From Adiantum capillus-veneris (Eukaryota; Streptophyta; Polypodiopsida; Polypodiales; Pteridaceae), in the NCBI GenBank assembly GCA_014529385.2, contig CM043960.1, positions 23,076,896 to 23,140,895 of the forward strand: a stretch of 64,000 nt of DNA. Direction: 5' to 3'. Of this stretch, positions 1 to 11,619 are shown in pieces. The position numbers were made by a program, and so were the translations under genes. Position 1 is the stretch's first letter, and each line of letters begins with the position of its first letter. Below the pieces are notes generated by a model. That model saw only the letters and a program-made list of their open reading frames with translations. It had not been told where the DNA came from and did not search any database.

Positions 1-435
1 CACACACACACTATGGGCGTTCGTCCACAACAAAGGAAGGAAGCTCTACCATCGGGGGCAAGGTTGACCGCAAGGATAAGAAAGAAAGAGCTAAGTGGGT
101 CCCCGACCTCACCTCCCCCCCCCCCCCCCCCCCCCTCTCCCCCCCGCCCCAACCCCCCACCAAAAAAAAATAAAAATGTTTGAAACGTGCATGCACACAC
201 ACACACTAAAGAATAAATGTAAACCTGACCTTCTGCATTTTTTCTCTTTTGCGATTGACTTGTTTGTCCTCTTTGCGCTTCGATTTGTTTCTTGCGCAAT
301 GCTTTTTCTTTTGCGATTGACTTGTTTGTCCTCTTTGCGCTTCGATTTGTTTGCTTGCGCAATGCGATGCGTGATTAGAGTGAGAGAGAGGAAAAGAGAG
401 AAAAAAATGAGTGGGAGAAAAAGATTGGTGTGAGA

Positions 436-485
<50 letters not shown>

Positions 486-617
486 GAAATGAAGAGGAGG
501 AACGGATACTTAGTGAAAAAAATGCTTGATTACTGCAATGTGCATGTTTATATTTAATGATGAGAGAGAAAGAGAGAGAGAATGTTTGATTAATGTATGT
601 TTATGTTTAATGATTAA

Positions 618-667
<50 letters not shown>

Positions 668-1040
668 AGAAAAGAATGTTTGATTAGACTAGCTTTATGT
701 TCAATTCAGTGAATGAAAGCTAAGTTTGAACATAACTAAATTAGGTGGAAAAAAACAGAAAATGAGAAAATGACCCTAAAATGATTGAATGAGTTTAAAG
801 AAAAAAATCAATGATTAAAAGAAAAAAAGTGTAAATGAGAAAATGACCTTAAAATGATTAAATAAGTTTTTTTTTAAAAATCAATAAAAAAAGAGAGAGT
901 AAATGACCCTAGAATAACTAAATGAGTTTGAGAGAAAATGTGATTTTTAAAGTAGTTTGAAAGAAAAAAAATGTTGAGAGATAGAGAGGGATGGAGAGAT
1001 AGAGAGAGAATGTATATATATATATATATCTATATATATA
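1..1040. repeat. Simple-sequence-rich stretch, no gene seen
   Basis: This stretch holds a poly-C run near 118-135, a 62-bp tandem duplication (about 244-305 and 306-367, containing TTTGCGATTGACTTGTTTG), a compound (GT)n(GA)n tract at 439-485, a (GA)n tract at 631-664 and a (TA)n tract near 1015-1041. The DNA between is A/G-rich and low in complexity. Short open frames here are made of simple sequence, and I see no gene. Confidence 0.7.
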
Positions 1041-1286
1041 TATGTATCTAACTAGAATTCATCCTCATCTGCACTCTGGATGTCGAGAGAGTATGGCTCG
1101 AATCCTCTGTTGTAGTCTCCGTCGATGCTGTATAGCCCCTCTCCTCAATCATGCTCGTTTGGATCTCTGTAGCTCCAGTGCTCGGTCGATGAGAGTGCCG
1201 GTAGTGGTCGACTGAGTGTGGGCCGAGCTCTGCGGTGATGGCTGCTCCTCTGGCTGTCCCATATCTAGTGAAAAGAAATCTGTAAT

Positions 1287-1703
1287 CTATCTTTGGGACT
1301 GTCTCTCTCTATCTCTCCCCCGTAAAGTGTCTCTATATCTGTGTAACTCAAGTAGATATAGCCCAAGACATCTTTGATCCTCATAACTCATTACCCTAGA
1401 GAAAGAACCGAAACCCTCTCTGTATAAGCACTGGAAACGGCCACGTATCTCATAGTACACTATGCAATGATATATGTAATGTAGCTCTATCTCTGGCTGT
1501 AATAACTGGCATAAGCGGCGTATCCTGTTGTCTAATGGTATCCTTCTGAATCTACTAGTCTCAATCTCCAGCTGATGTGAGGATGTGCGTATCTGACCAA
1601 TGGCACATCGCAAACCATGAGACATATGTGTGTCCATGTAGTTGGGTTGAATCACAAACCCATCCCCCATGAGGTGGAGAAGATGCTCTCTATAGAAAGC
1701 CAT
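1287..1703 (-). pseudogene. LINE ORF2 C-terminal fragment
   Basis: This 138-codon frame lies just downstream, in its own sense, of the RT fragment at 1971-2395. Its C-terminal half has the order RLC..., then IELHYIYHCIVYYEIRGRF. That resembles the C-terminal cysteine/histidine segment of many non-LTR retrotransposon ORF2 proteins, which read roughly C..C, then E.E.H.L..C..Y...R. The frame ends in RDRERQSQR, read from a (GA)-type simple repeat, so the original C-terminus is probably lost. The DNA between this piece and the RT piece is disrupted by a local duplication at 1700-1815, so this is a dead copy. The family call rests on one motif and on the neighbouring RT fragment. Confidence 0.55.
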
Positions 1704-1815
1704 CTTCGTGCCCTACTCATATGGCAACTCTATCCATGTCCTCCTGGTATCTTCGTGCCCTATCCATATGGCAACTCTTCGTGCCCTACTCATATGGCAA
1801 CTCTATCCATGTCCT
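1697..1815. repeat. Local duplication inside the LINE remnant
   Basis: The phrase CATCTTCGTGCCCTACTCAT, followed by ATGGCAACTCTATCCATGTC, recurs in full or part near 1700, 1748 and 1778. It lies between the two LINE fragments and explains the overlapping short plus-strand frames here, which are not genes. Confidence 0.6.
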
Positions 1816-1970
1816 CCCGTGTAAGAGACATCGAGGGTGCCTAAAGAGAGGACTGGAAAGGGGGCAGCCTGTCCATGGTGAATCCATGCGTCTGAAACCA
1901 TGGTGTCATCTGTGCATACCAGCATGTCCGTACGTCTCCAACCATCCTGGCCTACAGAATGTCCCCATAT

Positions 1971-2395
1971 CTACACCCCATACAACTTAGTTGAGGCTAC
2001 TAAAGTATCAAAGAGCCATAACTTTGTCCGAGGTTCTTGGAACTGAACCTGCGAACACATCCTCTCCAAGCCTCCCAAGGCCGCAAAAGCTCTAGTCAGT
2101 CTAGTCTTTGCTGCTCGCACCAAAGAAAACCGTGGCCCAGTGAAGACAACCCTAAGGTAAGTGTATGCATTTGTATACTCTACAATCTCTTGACCATATG
2201 TGAAAGACGGTGCTGATCTCCTGATCCACTTTGGTGTGGTGTTAAACACCATAACCTTAATTTTACCAAGGTTTACAAACAATCCACTATCCTCTACTGT
2301 GTAATGCATACAACATTCGCTGCATACCCTCTGGTGAGTCAAAGATCAACACAATATCGTCAACATATAACAACAATGGGATACACATCCCTGCG
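1971..2395 (-). pseudogene. LINE reverse transcriptase fragment (YVDD)
   Basis: Minus-strand remnant of a non-LTR (LINE) reverse transcriptase. The catalytic YVDD tetrad is encoded at 2367-2356 within LLLYVDDIVLIF. After one frameshift the downstream part continues as GLFVNLGKIKVMVF, then YTYLRVVFTG, and ends near LYGV. This is the usual order after the RT active site in LINE ORF2: the 'sGL.vN..KTkvm' block, then 'yLG..f', then the thumb. Upstream RT motifs are missing because simple repeats begin at about 2400. The 1287-1703 fragment is probably the C-terminus of the same copy. Confidence 0.7.
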
Positions 2396-2678
2396 AGGTG
2401 GAAAGAGAGATAGAGCAAGGAAAGAGAGAGAGAGATAGAGATAGGGCAAGGGAGGAGAGAGAGAGAGTAGAGAGAGAGGGATTTAGAGGGGGGGAGAGAG
2501 AGAAAGAAAAATAGAGAGAGGGATAGTTAGAGATATCGAAAAGAGTAGGGAGATTATAGATTGGGTGTATGTAACTCTTTTGTTGTATATATTTATAGTA
2601 CATATTTGTATATACTTTCATATGTGAGTGTGTGTGTATATACTTATAGTACATATTTGTATATACTTTCATATGTGA

Positions 2679-2728
<50 letters not shown>

Positions 2729-2730
2729 AT

Positions 2731-2935
2731 GCACTAAGTAAGGGAACATAGCATTCGATGGATGAATGCTTCCTCTTGGGTATAGTCCCTTTTTAATCGT
2801 TGCTTTGTAGTCCTTGATCCACGCACCGCAACATAGTACGCTTCGTTTTACCACAACTGAAATTGTGATGCTCTCTAAAGAGGTGCCACTAGACTATTGG
2901 CACTACTAGCCTCAATTTAGGTCTAATAGTATATG
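2731..2935. repeat. Local repeat family 'A', copy 1
   Basis: About 200 bp starting at GCACTAAGTAAGGGA and running through GTCCTTGATCCAC and TTTTACCACAA to GCACTACTAGCC and a TATATGTATG tail. Similar copies occur at 11818-12017 and 12147-12356. Copy 1 lies left of the gypsy element at 3142-11494 and the other two lie right of it, so the element probably inserted into a pre-existing cluster of this repeat. No coding content is apparent. Confidence 0.7.
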
Positions 2936-2963
2936 TATGTAGGCATATGTATATATGTATCTA

Positions 2964-3004
<41 letters not shown>

Positions 3005-3141
3005 TAGAGCTTGTGCATATACACCAAATGTACCTCTCTTTGTAGAATAAATATAGATGAGGTGTAGAAAGACTGATAGATAGTGGATAAAAACCTATCT
3101 ACATCTCTCTCTACACCTAATCTACCTCTCTTTGAATGTCT

Positions 3142-4727
3142 TGTAATGAAATTGGCCTATTAACTTGAGAGTAGCAAAAATTAATGAGAGTACTTTTGAG
3201 AAATTACTTTGTGAGCATAACGGGTGAACATAATTGAAGATAAAAACATAGACATAGCAATTAGTTAACTTGGCATGAACAATACTTTTGCAAGATAATT
3301 TAGAGAGCATGACAACAATTGAGGACCGGATTTATGTGGAGCCGGTCCCCCCTCCAATAGGCATTTGTATTATGAGTTCTCCCATTAAGAGAGACTTGTT
3401 ACAATACAATCTTTGTGTTCCTCGTGACCTAGGTGATGCAATGAAGATGGAAAGATTCATGCATCACAAGCATAATATAAACTTTGTGGAAAGCTTTAAC
3501 TATCCCAAGCCTCAGTCCCAAGACCTCAAACACCTTTAAAGATGGAGAGAGCTAGTAGGGAATGAGGGTAGGCAAGAGGAAGAAGATACATTTCATAGGA
3601 GAAAGAATTAATTCCTCACTTATCATCACTCTTCTTGCTAGCATACATAATAGCATAGTAATGAAGATGGAGAAGATGACAAGCTTAAGCATTGAAGCAT
3701 GGCTCTTGGTTGAATTTGCACTCCATAGCCAAGAGTGTTGGTGTAGGCTCTCAACCTCTACTTGCTTGGTAAAGGAGAGGGAGCTCTTGCACTTTGCACA
3801 ATGCACAATGAGAGTGTGTGTGGGAGAGTATACTCCTAAGCGCCCCCCTAGCTTGATTTGGTCTACCCCCCCCCTTGTAGTTCATGCTTGAAGCTCATTG
3901 GATCCCTCCAGGCCTAGCCAATCACAAGCAGGAGGCATTACAAGCAACAAGGGTAGCCTTAGGACAAGTGTCCCCCTTTCCCCTTTGAGGGAGAGGACTT
4001 GATAAATGCAGACAATTAATTAAATCTTTTAAATTATCATTGGACCTCTTGGGTGGCCAACTAATAGGCTTCAGGGACACCATGAGGGCAACATGAGGAG
4101 GAACTTGACAAGTGTCCCTTTTGCTTTCTTTGTACCAAGCATGCTTTGTGTGAGTATGTGGGTGTTCTCTCTCATCCCCCCTGTTGTAGGGCTTGCCCCC
4201 TCATTGTAGGGATTGAATCTTGACTTTTTGACACCTCAAGCCCCTCAAGCTTAGGCCCAGTTCCCACCACAAGCTTGGCCCTTAAGCACTTCAAGCTTGG
4301 ACTGGGTTCTCACCTCAAGTGCAGCCCTAGCATCTCAAGCATGACAAGCACCTCAAGCATCTCAATCATCAAGCACCTCAAGCATCTCAAGCACCTTAGT
4401 CATCAAGCATGACAAGCATCTCAAGCACCTTAAGCTTGGGCCGGGTTCCCACCTCAAGCTCAGCCCTAGCTTACCTAAGGTCAAAGGACTTTTACACTAA
4501 CTATTGGAGGTCTTCACAATGAAGCTAACCCTAAGGTCTTATGCTCCATTGGTTAACCTTGCTCTTTGATATACCATCTCTCATTTGGGCCCCTTTACCA
4601 TTGGCCTCGTGTTGAGATAGATCTATGTCTATATCTTAACCCTTGTTCCCGTTTATTCTCCCACATTAAATGATTAGTTTAATATGAGAAAATCATTTGG
4701 GTTGGTTAGATATTAGATTTTATGACA
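3142..4727 (-). repeat. 3' LTR of the chromovirus
   Basis: 1586 bp, the partner of 9945-11494. On the plus strand it begins TGTAATGAAATTGG and ends TTTTATGACA, so on the coding strand it runs TGTCA to TTACA. It contains short frames mirrored in the other LTR (for example about 3552-3891) that are LTR sequence, not genes. An internal minisatellite of 9-bp units (CATCTCAAG/CACCTCAAG) lies at about 4325-4440. Confidence 0.92.
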
Positions 4728-4741
4728 TTACCTCTCTCTTG
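4728..4741 (-). other. Polypurine tract of the chromovirus
   Basis: On the coding strand the bases just before the 3' LTR read AAGAGAGAGGTAA. This purine run sits where a plus-strand primer is expected and supports the minus orientation. Confidence 0.7.
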
Positions 4742-5085
4742 AAATCATAATCATCCTCGACTATGAGGTAGAGGAGATAAAGCCTTAGTCATTAGTCAAT
4801 CTTATTTAGCGGGTAGAGGATCCCTTTTTACCCTACGACATCTTTCCAAGATGGATGGCTAATCCATTTGGTGCTTGGGAGACATAGATGCCGCAAGCAT
4901 GTTGCTCTTTAGTCCATTTCATTCTCCCAAAGTAGAGTGAAAAATTCTACTTGGTGTTTGAGAGACGTCGTCATCACAAACATAATTCTAAGCATGCATA
5001 CTATTTAAATTTGTGCACATTAAAAAAGAGAACTAGTCTTATAAAACAAAAACATGGGTCATTTAAAAGAAATTTGTACATTTGC
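4742..5085 (-). other. 3' untranslated region of the chromovirus
   Basis: No coding signal is seen between the integrase stop and the polypurine tract. Confidence 0.5.
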
Positions 5086-6291
5086 TTACTCTAATGTATC
5101 ATTGTAAGCATTGACAAGGTTCATACTATCCTTAAGCTGTATTCCTTGCATCCATCTAGCATCTTCAAAAGAATAATTTTTGAACTTAATAAGATATCGT
5201 CGGATAATCTTACCATGTCGTAGTACCTTGTCTTCATGCCGAAGGATAGCTTCAGGTTGTAGCACCTCTTCTTGGTCTTCAACTTTGGGAGGGTCTTCAA
5301 TAATTGGTTCACTTGGTGGCTCTCCTTTGTAGGGCTTGAGTAGGCTCACATGAAAAGCATTGTGTATGAGCCAATGGTTGGGCAACTTGAGTTGGTAAGC
5401 CATCTCATTGATGGGCTTTAAGATTTGGAAAGGACCATAGTATCTTTTTGCTAGCTTAGCATAATACTTTTGATGGCCCATAGGATTTTTGTCCGTCGTT
5501 TGCCTTAATCGAGCCTTAGGAAACTTAAGTAAGACCCAATCATTTTCTTTGAATGTTAAGGCCCTTCTGTGCTTGTTAGCAGTAGCTTTTTGCCTTTGTT
5601 GAGATATAGATATAGCCTGCTTAATCTTTTGTAAAGATTCTTGTAGGTCACGGCTATACTCATCGGCGGCAAAGATATGTACTTTGAGTAGCAAGGGACT
5701 TTTAGGTCTTCCCTCAATGATCTCAAAAGGTGCTTTTCCTGTAGAAGTATGTATAGTAATATTGTAGGCATACTCTACAAGAGGTAAGTACTTTTCCCAT
5801 TGTGAGCATTGATCTACTTCGGTAATATAAGTCTTGAGTAGATCGAGTATCGTAAGATTGGCTATCTCACTTTGGTCATCCATTTGTGGGTGATAGGCCG
5901 AAGAGAAATTCAATCTTGTTCCTAGATTTTCAAAGAGACCTTTCCAAAAATTACTGGTCATTCTAAGATCTCTATTTTACACGATGGATGTTGGTAATCC
6001 ATGGTGTTTAAAAATTTGTGATATGAAGAGAGTTTCCATTTGGTGTGCCTTAATATTCTTTTTGACAGGAATAAAGTGTGCTTGCTTGCTAAACCTATCG
6101 ACTATTGTCCATATTCTCGTATTCCCATGGATATACTTGGGCAATCCAAAGATGAAATCCATGGATATACTCTCCCATGGTGAATTTGGGATAGGCAATG
6201 GCTGGAATAATCTAGGTTGCTTCCCTCTACCATATTTGTTCTTTTGGCATACTACATATTTTGAAACATACTCTTGTATGTCCACTTTCAT
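5086..6291 (-). pseudogene. Integrase with chromodomain-like C-terminus
   Basis: C-terminal part of pol. The upper piece (6291-5977) carries the start of the integrase catalytic core: the PWESISMDFIFGLP block with the first catalytic Asp, then IVDRFSKQAHFIP. A short broken stretch at 5976-5962 removes the second-Asp region. The lower piece (5961-5086) continues with the YHPQMDDQSE region, where gypsy integrases normally have a Gln-Ser-Glu, then the GPFQI / NAFHVSLLKPY C-terminal domain. It ends with IIRRYLIKFKNYSFEDARWM, which resembles the chromodomain of chromoviruses (YLVKWKGY, then E..TWE). The product would insert element cDNA, and chromodomains in this clade are thought to guide it to particular chromatin. 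Both pieces share a frame, so damage at the gap is local. Confidence 0.85.
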
Positions 6292-6578
6292 GGTAGGACA
6301 ATAGAAATACGTCTCTACTTCTCAAAGAGTAGGTTGAATACCTCTATGCCCCGCATAGGAAGGAGCATGGGATTCATACATAACTTTCTCACGAAGGGAA
6401 TGGATAACACATAGCCTATTGCCGTGGAGAAGATAACCAATCCTCAAGGTGAATGATCCTCTTTCTTCGCCAAATCAAGGGCTGACATTATGTCTCTAAA
6501 GTCAGGGTCAATAGTATACTCATCTATCATAGAGGATAGATCATTGTGAGTAGCAATAGACACCGCATTAACTTTTGG

Positions 6579-6881
6579 TCATCGTGAAAGTGCATCAGCC
6601 ACTTGATTGTGCTTACCAGCAATGTGAGCAATATGGAAATTAAATTGCAAAAGAAAATTTGCCCACCTCATTTGTTTGTCAGAAAGCTTGGTTTGCGTCA
6701 TGAAATACTTGAGACTTTGGTGGTCAGTGCGTAGAATGAATGGAGTCCCCAATAGGTAGTGCTTCCATGTGTCTAGGACATGTAGAACAACTAAAAGCTC
6801 TTTCTCATAAATGCCCAAGACTCGTTCATCCGTATTGAGCCTTCGCCTCTCATATGCTATGGCATGCCCTTCTTGAAGCAA
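6579..6881 (-). pseudogene. RNase H domain of the chromovirus pol
   Basis: About 100 residues with the usual gypsy RNase H order: AIAYERRRLN, then YEKELLVVLHVLDTWKHYLLG, then LRTDHQSLKYF and, at the end, HIAGKHNQVADALSR. It lies between RT and integrase as expected, but in a different frame from both, so frameshifts separate it from its neighbours. The first catalytic Asp region upstream (about 6890-7020) is disrupted. Confidence 0.85.
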
Positions 6882-7023
6882 AATTGCTCCAAGGCAATCA
6901 CCACAAGCATCACATTAGACCTGAAATGGCTTTGAGAGATCCGGAAGCATGAGGACTGGTTGGGAGATAAGCTTCTCCTTGAGCTTCTCAAAAGCATTTT
7001 GGTCCTTAGCAGTCCATACATAC

Positions 7024-8028
7024 TTAACGTTCCTTCTTGGTTAAGTCATGTAGTGGTCCTACTATTTGAGAGAATTTTTCTATGAAGCGTCTATAGTATG
7101 CGCACATACCAATAAAGCTTCTTAACTCATGTAGATTTCTTGGATTAGGCCATGCTTTTATTATCTCTAACTTTGATGGATCCATACGGATACCATCTTG
7201 AGAGATAATATGACCTAGGTATTGAATCTCTTGTAGGAAAAAATCGCTTTTCTTTTGGTTGAGAAAAATCTTGTTCTCCCTCAATGCTTGAAAAATCACT
7301 TGGACATGTTGCTTATGTTCCTCCAAAGACTTGGAGTGGATGATGATATCATCAAAGAACACTCCAGTGAATTTGCGGTAAGGTCTAACAATTTTCTCCA
7401 TTAGACGATTGAATGTAGTTCGTGCATTAGTCAAGCCAAAAGGCATGACTAGATATTCATAAAGACCAAACGTTGTGCAAAACGCCCTCTTTAGGATATC
7501 TTCATTCACTATCCTTATTTGATGATAGCCACTTTTAAGGTCAATCCTACTGAAGTAGGTAGAGCTTTGTAGCTTATCAAACAGATCTTCTACCCGAGGC
7601 ATGAGAAATCTGTTTTTGATAGTGATATGATTTAGTGCTTGATATTCCACACACATATGGTATGTACCATCTTTCTTTTGCACTAAAAGGACTGGAGAAC
7701 AAAAGGGAGAGGAACTAGGCCTCACCATCCCTTTGTCTACCAATTCCTGTACTTGCCTCATGATCTCCTCTTGTTAATCTTGAGAGACTCGATAAGGAGG
7801 CTTGCTAGGCGGTGAGCTTCCTAGAAGGAGCTCAATGCGATGATCATCATCCACCCATTTTGGAGGTAAGTCCATAGGAATATCATCGATGAAAAGATCT
7901 TGGAATCCTTTTAGAAAATTAGACAAGTCTAACTCTTCTTGATTCCTACCATTTACATTTGATGAAACATTAGGATCTTTTAGAGACTCTTTGACAAAAA
8001 TCATGTACACAAAAACTGAGCTCTTCAT
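7024..8028 (-). pseudogene. Reverse transcriptase of the chromovirus
   Basis: Gypsy RT read in one frame with a single TAA at about 7771-7773. The part above the stop (8028-7774) is the linker from protease, with IELLLGSSPPSKPPYR. The part below carries the RT blocks in order: LVDKGMVRPSSSPFCSPVLL, KDGTYHMCVEY, RIDLKSGYHQIRI, TTFGLYEYLVMPFGLTNA, the catalytic VFFDD (codons near 7366-7352), and FLQEIQYLGHIIS. The FFDD form of the active site is normal for this family. Its length of about 245 residues is a full RT domain, broken only by the stop and by the frameshift into RNase H. Confidence 0.9.
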
Positions 8029-8091
8029 TGACTTATCAAAAGCAGGAGGATTTACAAGTGGACTAGTGCAACCATGCTCACTAGCATCTAT

Positions 8092-9225
8092 TTACACGCT
8101 GTTTCCCCTGTAGATGAAGTAGATTCTCCTTTCAGGAAACTTCATATTGGCAGCCATGCGATCAAACCATGGCGCCCCTAGGATAGCATCCTCATGTTGG
8201 AGAGGAGAGATAAAAAAGTCTTCTTTGTCGACATAGCTTTGGACATGAAGCCTCAATTTCCCAATCAAGGGAGTAACGGAGGCTTGCTGCCCCTTGAAAG
8301 CTGTGTCAGCCATTACCATATCTCCCATCTCGAAAGCTTGAATGTCCAACTTGGTGGCCAAATCTATTGATATGAAGTTGTGAGTAGAGCCAGGGTCAAA
8401 CAAGATGAAGGCATCATGCTCTCTTACCTTTTCCCAAGCATAGAAAAGTGACGATCCTTTGCAATGAGCATCCTCTTTTGGAGTTTTAATAGTGGAATCC
8501 CTTGGAGTCTCATTGCAAGCATTCTTCTTGGGGCAAGAAGCCATGTCCTTGCTCCCCACACTTAAAACACTTATGGTCCTTGCGAAAAGCTTCAAGCTCT
8601 TCAGGAGAGAGTTTGTTTTTGCCTTTGTAAACTCCCTTCTCCTTGGACCGATTGTTGTTGTTGTTGTTGGAAGTGCCTTGGGAAGAATTTTGAACATTGG
8701 TTTTCCCCTTTGCATCATTTTTGTCTTTGTTTTCCATGGGCTTGACATTCCGTCTAGCCCCTTGATGGAAATTGATGCGTGAAGCAACCATTGGTGTGAT
8801 GGAGTATGTCGGTGATAGGACCAAGCCATTGAGAGTTGATGTATTTTGGCCATCTCTTCAGGTAATGCCGCACAAAATTTTTGCTTTTGCTTGGCAAAGT
8901 CTATCTTTTGAAAGATAGTAGCCTTGAGATGTAAATCCCAAAACTTGTCTACATACTTGTGGATAGACTCATGAGAGATAAGCTTCACACTGCACCATTC
9001 GGTAAGCACTTTGTCCTTTGTATCACTTGCAAGGAATTGCTTCATGATGGAAACTCGTAGAGTTTTCCATGTCTTTGGGGCTTCGTCGTTGCCATGAAGG
9101 CTAGCCCACCATTGACGAGCTGATTTTTGGAAGTGCATAGCTACATGGCGATCGTCTAGACTGCCGTCTTTTCCTCTTGGGAGGAGTGGGCGAACTTCTA
9201 GACCGCCGTCTTCGTGGAGCCACAT
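8092..9225 (-). pseudogene. Gag core, zinc knuckle and aspartic protease
   Basis: A 377-codon frame. The first half is a retrotransposon gag core (MHFQKSARQWWASL, then KTWKTLRVSIMKQF and KYVDKFWDLH). The CCHC knuckle is split by a frameshift: CFKCGEQGH lies in the neighbouring frame (about 8575-8545), while its continuation MASCPKKNAC lies in this one. The second half is a retropepsin: the active-site loop FDPGSTHNFIS (Asp-Pro-Gly rather than Asp-Ser/Thr-Gly), and DAILGAPWF near the end. Gag would form the particle and bind RNA, and the protease would cut the polyprotein. The frame ends at 8092, just before the RT linker. Confidence 0.85.
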
Positions 9226-9323
9226 CTTTAGAGGAACTTAAAGTTTCATTGCTTTCTTGCTCTTTAGATTCCTCCTCTTGTATGGGAGAGAATATTCTTT
9301 TGGGGGTCTCTTCAAGAGGCCTC

Positions 9324-9572
9324 CTAAGCTCTCTCTCCTCTTGGAGAGGAAGGAAATTTCATAAGCACGAAGTTGTTAAGTAACTTCGGCTGGCAAAGCA
9401 GAGTTGCACATAGCTTGCTACGACCTAGTAATGAGATAATTGACAAACATGGGGCATCATCATTAGCACCTTCATGTGCAAAATCAAAGCTATCAATGTT
9501 CATTCTACTCTCTTGATTATTGTTAGCCATGTTAACAAAATTTATGTATGTACTTAGTGTATGCTTTGGCAA
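9324..9572 (-). pseudogene. Gag N-terminal fragment
   Basis: Likely N-terminus of the same gag, in another frame. A start at MANNNQESRMNIDSFDF fits better than the upstream Met, because acidic and Asn-rich N-termini are common in gypsy gag. It lies between the PBS region and the gag core. I infer the assignment from position. Confidence 0.45.
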
Positions 9573-9931
9573 TTCAAAACCTTAGTTTCCACTCCTCTTA
9601 GCCTTTGAAAATTGGTTGTTAAGTATCTACACCCATGGCTCGAAGTGGTTAATTATAGAGAGTAGTGGAGTAGGTCTAACATAGCAGAGTTGCCGAGGGC
9701 TAGCTCCTTTCGGACTTCTTATGGCTCAATAATGGTAAAGCCGTAGGCAAGTCTAAAAAGACCCCATTATTAAGTCCAAAGCTCCCGAGGTGTGCACCAT
9801 ATCCCACATAGTGGGCTCAACAAAACCGATAATAGATCCGAGTTCCACTTACTCTAATATAATTAACAAAATCAAACATTCATAGGCTACTTAATGACCT
9901 CTCTTCTTAAGCAAGAAAAGAGAAACCAAAT

Positions 9932-9943
9932 CCTCTGATAGCA
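9932..9943 (-). other. Primer binding site, initiator-Met type, degenerate
   Basis: One base inside the 5' LTR the coding strand reads TGCTATCAGAGG, matching 10 of 12 bases of the common plant initiator-Met primer site TGGTATCAGAGC. It marks the 5' end of the internal region and agrees with minus orientation. Confidence 0.75.
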
Positions 9944-9944
9944 A

Positions 9945-11494
9945 TGTAATGGAATTGGCTTATTACCTTGAGAGTAGCGGAAATTAATGAGAGTACTTTT
10001 GAGAAATTACTTTGTGAGCATAGCCGGTGAACATAATTGAAGATCACAACATAGACATAGCAATTAGTTAACTTGGCGTGAACAATACTTTTGCAAGAGA
10101 GAGAATTTAGAAAACATGACAATAGTTGAGACCGGATTTATGTGGAGCCGGTCCCCCCTTCAATAGGCATTTGTATTATGATTTCTCCCATTAAGAGAGA
10201 CTTGTTACAATAGAATCTTTGTGTTCCTTGTGACCTATGTGATGCAATGAAGATGGAAAGCTTCATGCATCACAAGCATAACATAAACTTTGTGGAAATC
10301 TTTAACTATCCCAAGCCTAAGTCCCAAGACCTCAAACACCTTCGAAGGTGGAGAGAGCTAGTAGGGAATGAGGGTAGGCAAGAAAAAGAAGAAACATTTC
10401 ATAGGACAAAGAATTAGTTCCTCACTTATCATCACTCTTCTTGCCAGCATACATAATAGCATAGTAATGAAGATGGAGAAGATGGCAAGCGTAAGCATTG
10501 AAGCATGGCTCTTGGTTGAATTTGCACTCCATAGCCAAGAGTGTAGATTCTCAACCTTTACTTGCTTGGAAAAGGAGAGGGAGCTCTTGCACTTTGCACA
10601 ATGCACAATGAGTGTGTGTGTGGGAGAGTATATCCCCTAAGCAGCCCCCTAGCTTGCTTTGGCCGACCCCCCCTTGTAGTTCATGCTTGAAGCTCATTGG
10701 ACCCCTCCAGGCCTAGCCAATCGCAAGCAGGAGGCATTACAAGCAACAAGGGTAGCCTTGGGACAAATGTCCCCCTTTCCCCTTTTGAGAGAGAGGACTT
10801 GATAAATGCAAAGACAATTAAAATCTTCTAAATTATCATTGGACCTCTTGGGTGGGCAACCAATAGGCTTCAGGCAAACCATGAGGGCAACAGAGGAGGA
10901 ACTCGACAAGTGTCCCTTTTGCTTCTTTGTACCAAGCATACCTTGTGTGAGTGTGTGGGTGTTCTCTCTCATCCCCCCTCTTGTAGGGCTCGCCCCCTCC
11001 TTGTAGGTATTGAATCTTGACTTTTTGACACCTCAAGTCCCTCAACCTCAAGCCCAGTTCCCACCACAAGCTTGGCCCTTAAGAACTTCAAGCTTGGACT
11101 AGGTTCTCACCTCAAGTGCGGCCCTAGTAGCTCAAGCATGACAAGCACCTCAAGCATCTCAATCATCAAGCACCTTAGGCATCAAGCATGACAAGTACCT
11201 CAAGCACCTTAAGCTTGGGCTGGGTTCCCACCTCAAGCTTAGCCCTAGCTTATAGGATTTTTACACCTAACTATTGGAGGTCTTCAATGAAGCTAACCCT
11301 AAGGTCTTATGCTCCATTGGTTAGCCTTGCTCTTTGATAGACCATCTCTCATTTTGGCCCCTTTACCATTGGCCGCGTGTTGAGATAGGACATGTCTATA
11401 TCTTAACCCTTGTTCCCATTTATTCTCCCACATTAAATGATCAGTTTAATATGAGAAAATCATTTGGGTTGGTTAGATATTATATTTTATGACA
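9945..11494 (-). repeat. 5' LTR of the chromovirus
   Basis: 1550 bp, pairing with 3142-4727 over its length. It begins TGTAATGGAATTGG and ends TTTTATGACA on the plus strand. The same 9-bp CAAGCAYCT-type minisatellite is present near 11120-11210, in fewer units. Open frames here (for example around 10358-10640 and 10694-11069) are LTR sequence. Confidence 0.92.
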
Positions 11495-11499
11495 TGTCT

Positions 11500-11575
11500 C
11501 CTCTCTCTACCTTGATTAGGTAGAAAAATAGAGGTGTGTAGAATAGGCGTAGAAAGATGGATATAAAAATCTCTC

Positions 11576-11619
<44 letters not shown>

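Larger units (their letters stand above)
3142..11494 (-). mobile_element. Ty3/gypsy chromovirus LTR retrotransposon with TSD
   Basis: Complete-ended LTR retrotransposon, 8353 bp, read on the minus strand. The LTRs are 9945-11494 (5') and 3142-4727 (3'); both start TG and end CA on the coding strand. The flanks carry a perfect 5-bp target duplication, TGTCT, at 3137-3141 and 11495-11499. Inside are a degenerate initiator-Met-type PBS, gag with a zinc knuckle, aspartic protease, RT, RNase H, integrase with a chromodomain-like tail, and a purine tract before the 3' LTR. The polyprotein order PR-RT-RH-IN is typical of Ty3/gypsy. By eye the LTRs differ at very roughly 5-6% of sites, and the coding region has several stops and frameshifts, so the copy is old and not autonomous now. 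A related solo LTR lies at 28812-30401. Confidence 0.93.

Noticed and set aside
3552-3891. Pair of overlapping frames of 84 and 109 codons, mirrored at 10358-10640
   Set aside because: Both copies lie inside the chromovirus LTRs and correspond position by position; LTR sequence, not a duplicated gene.
4325-4440. Possible CRISPR-like array of short direct repeats
   Set aside because: Units are contiguous 9-mers without unique spacers, in a plant LTR.
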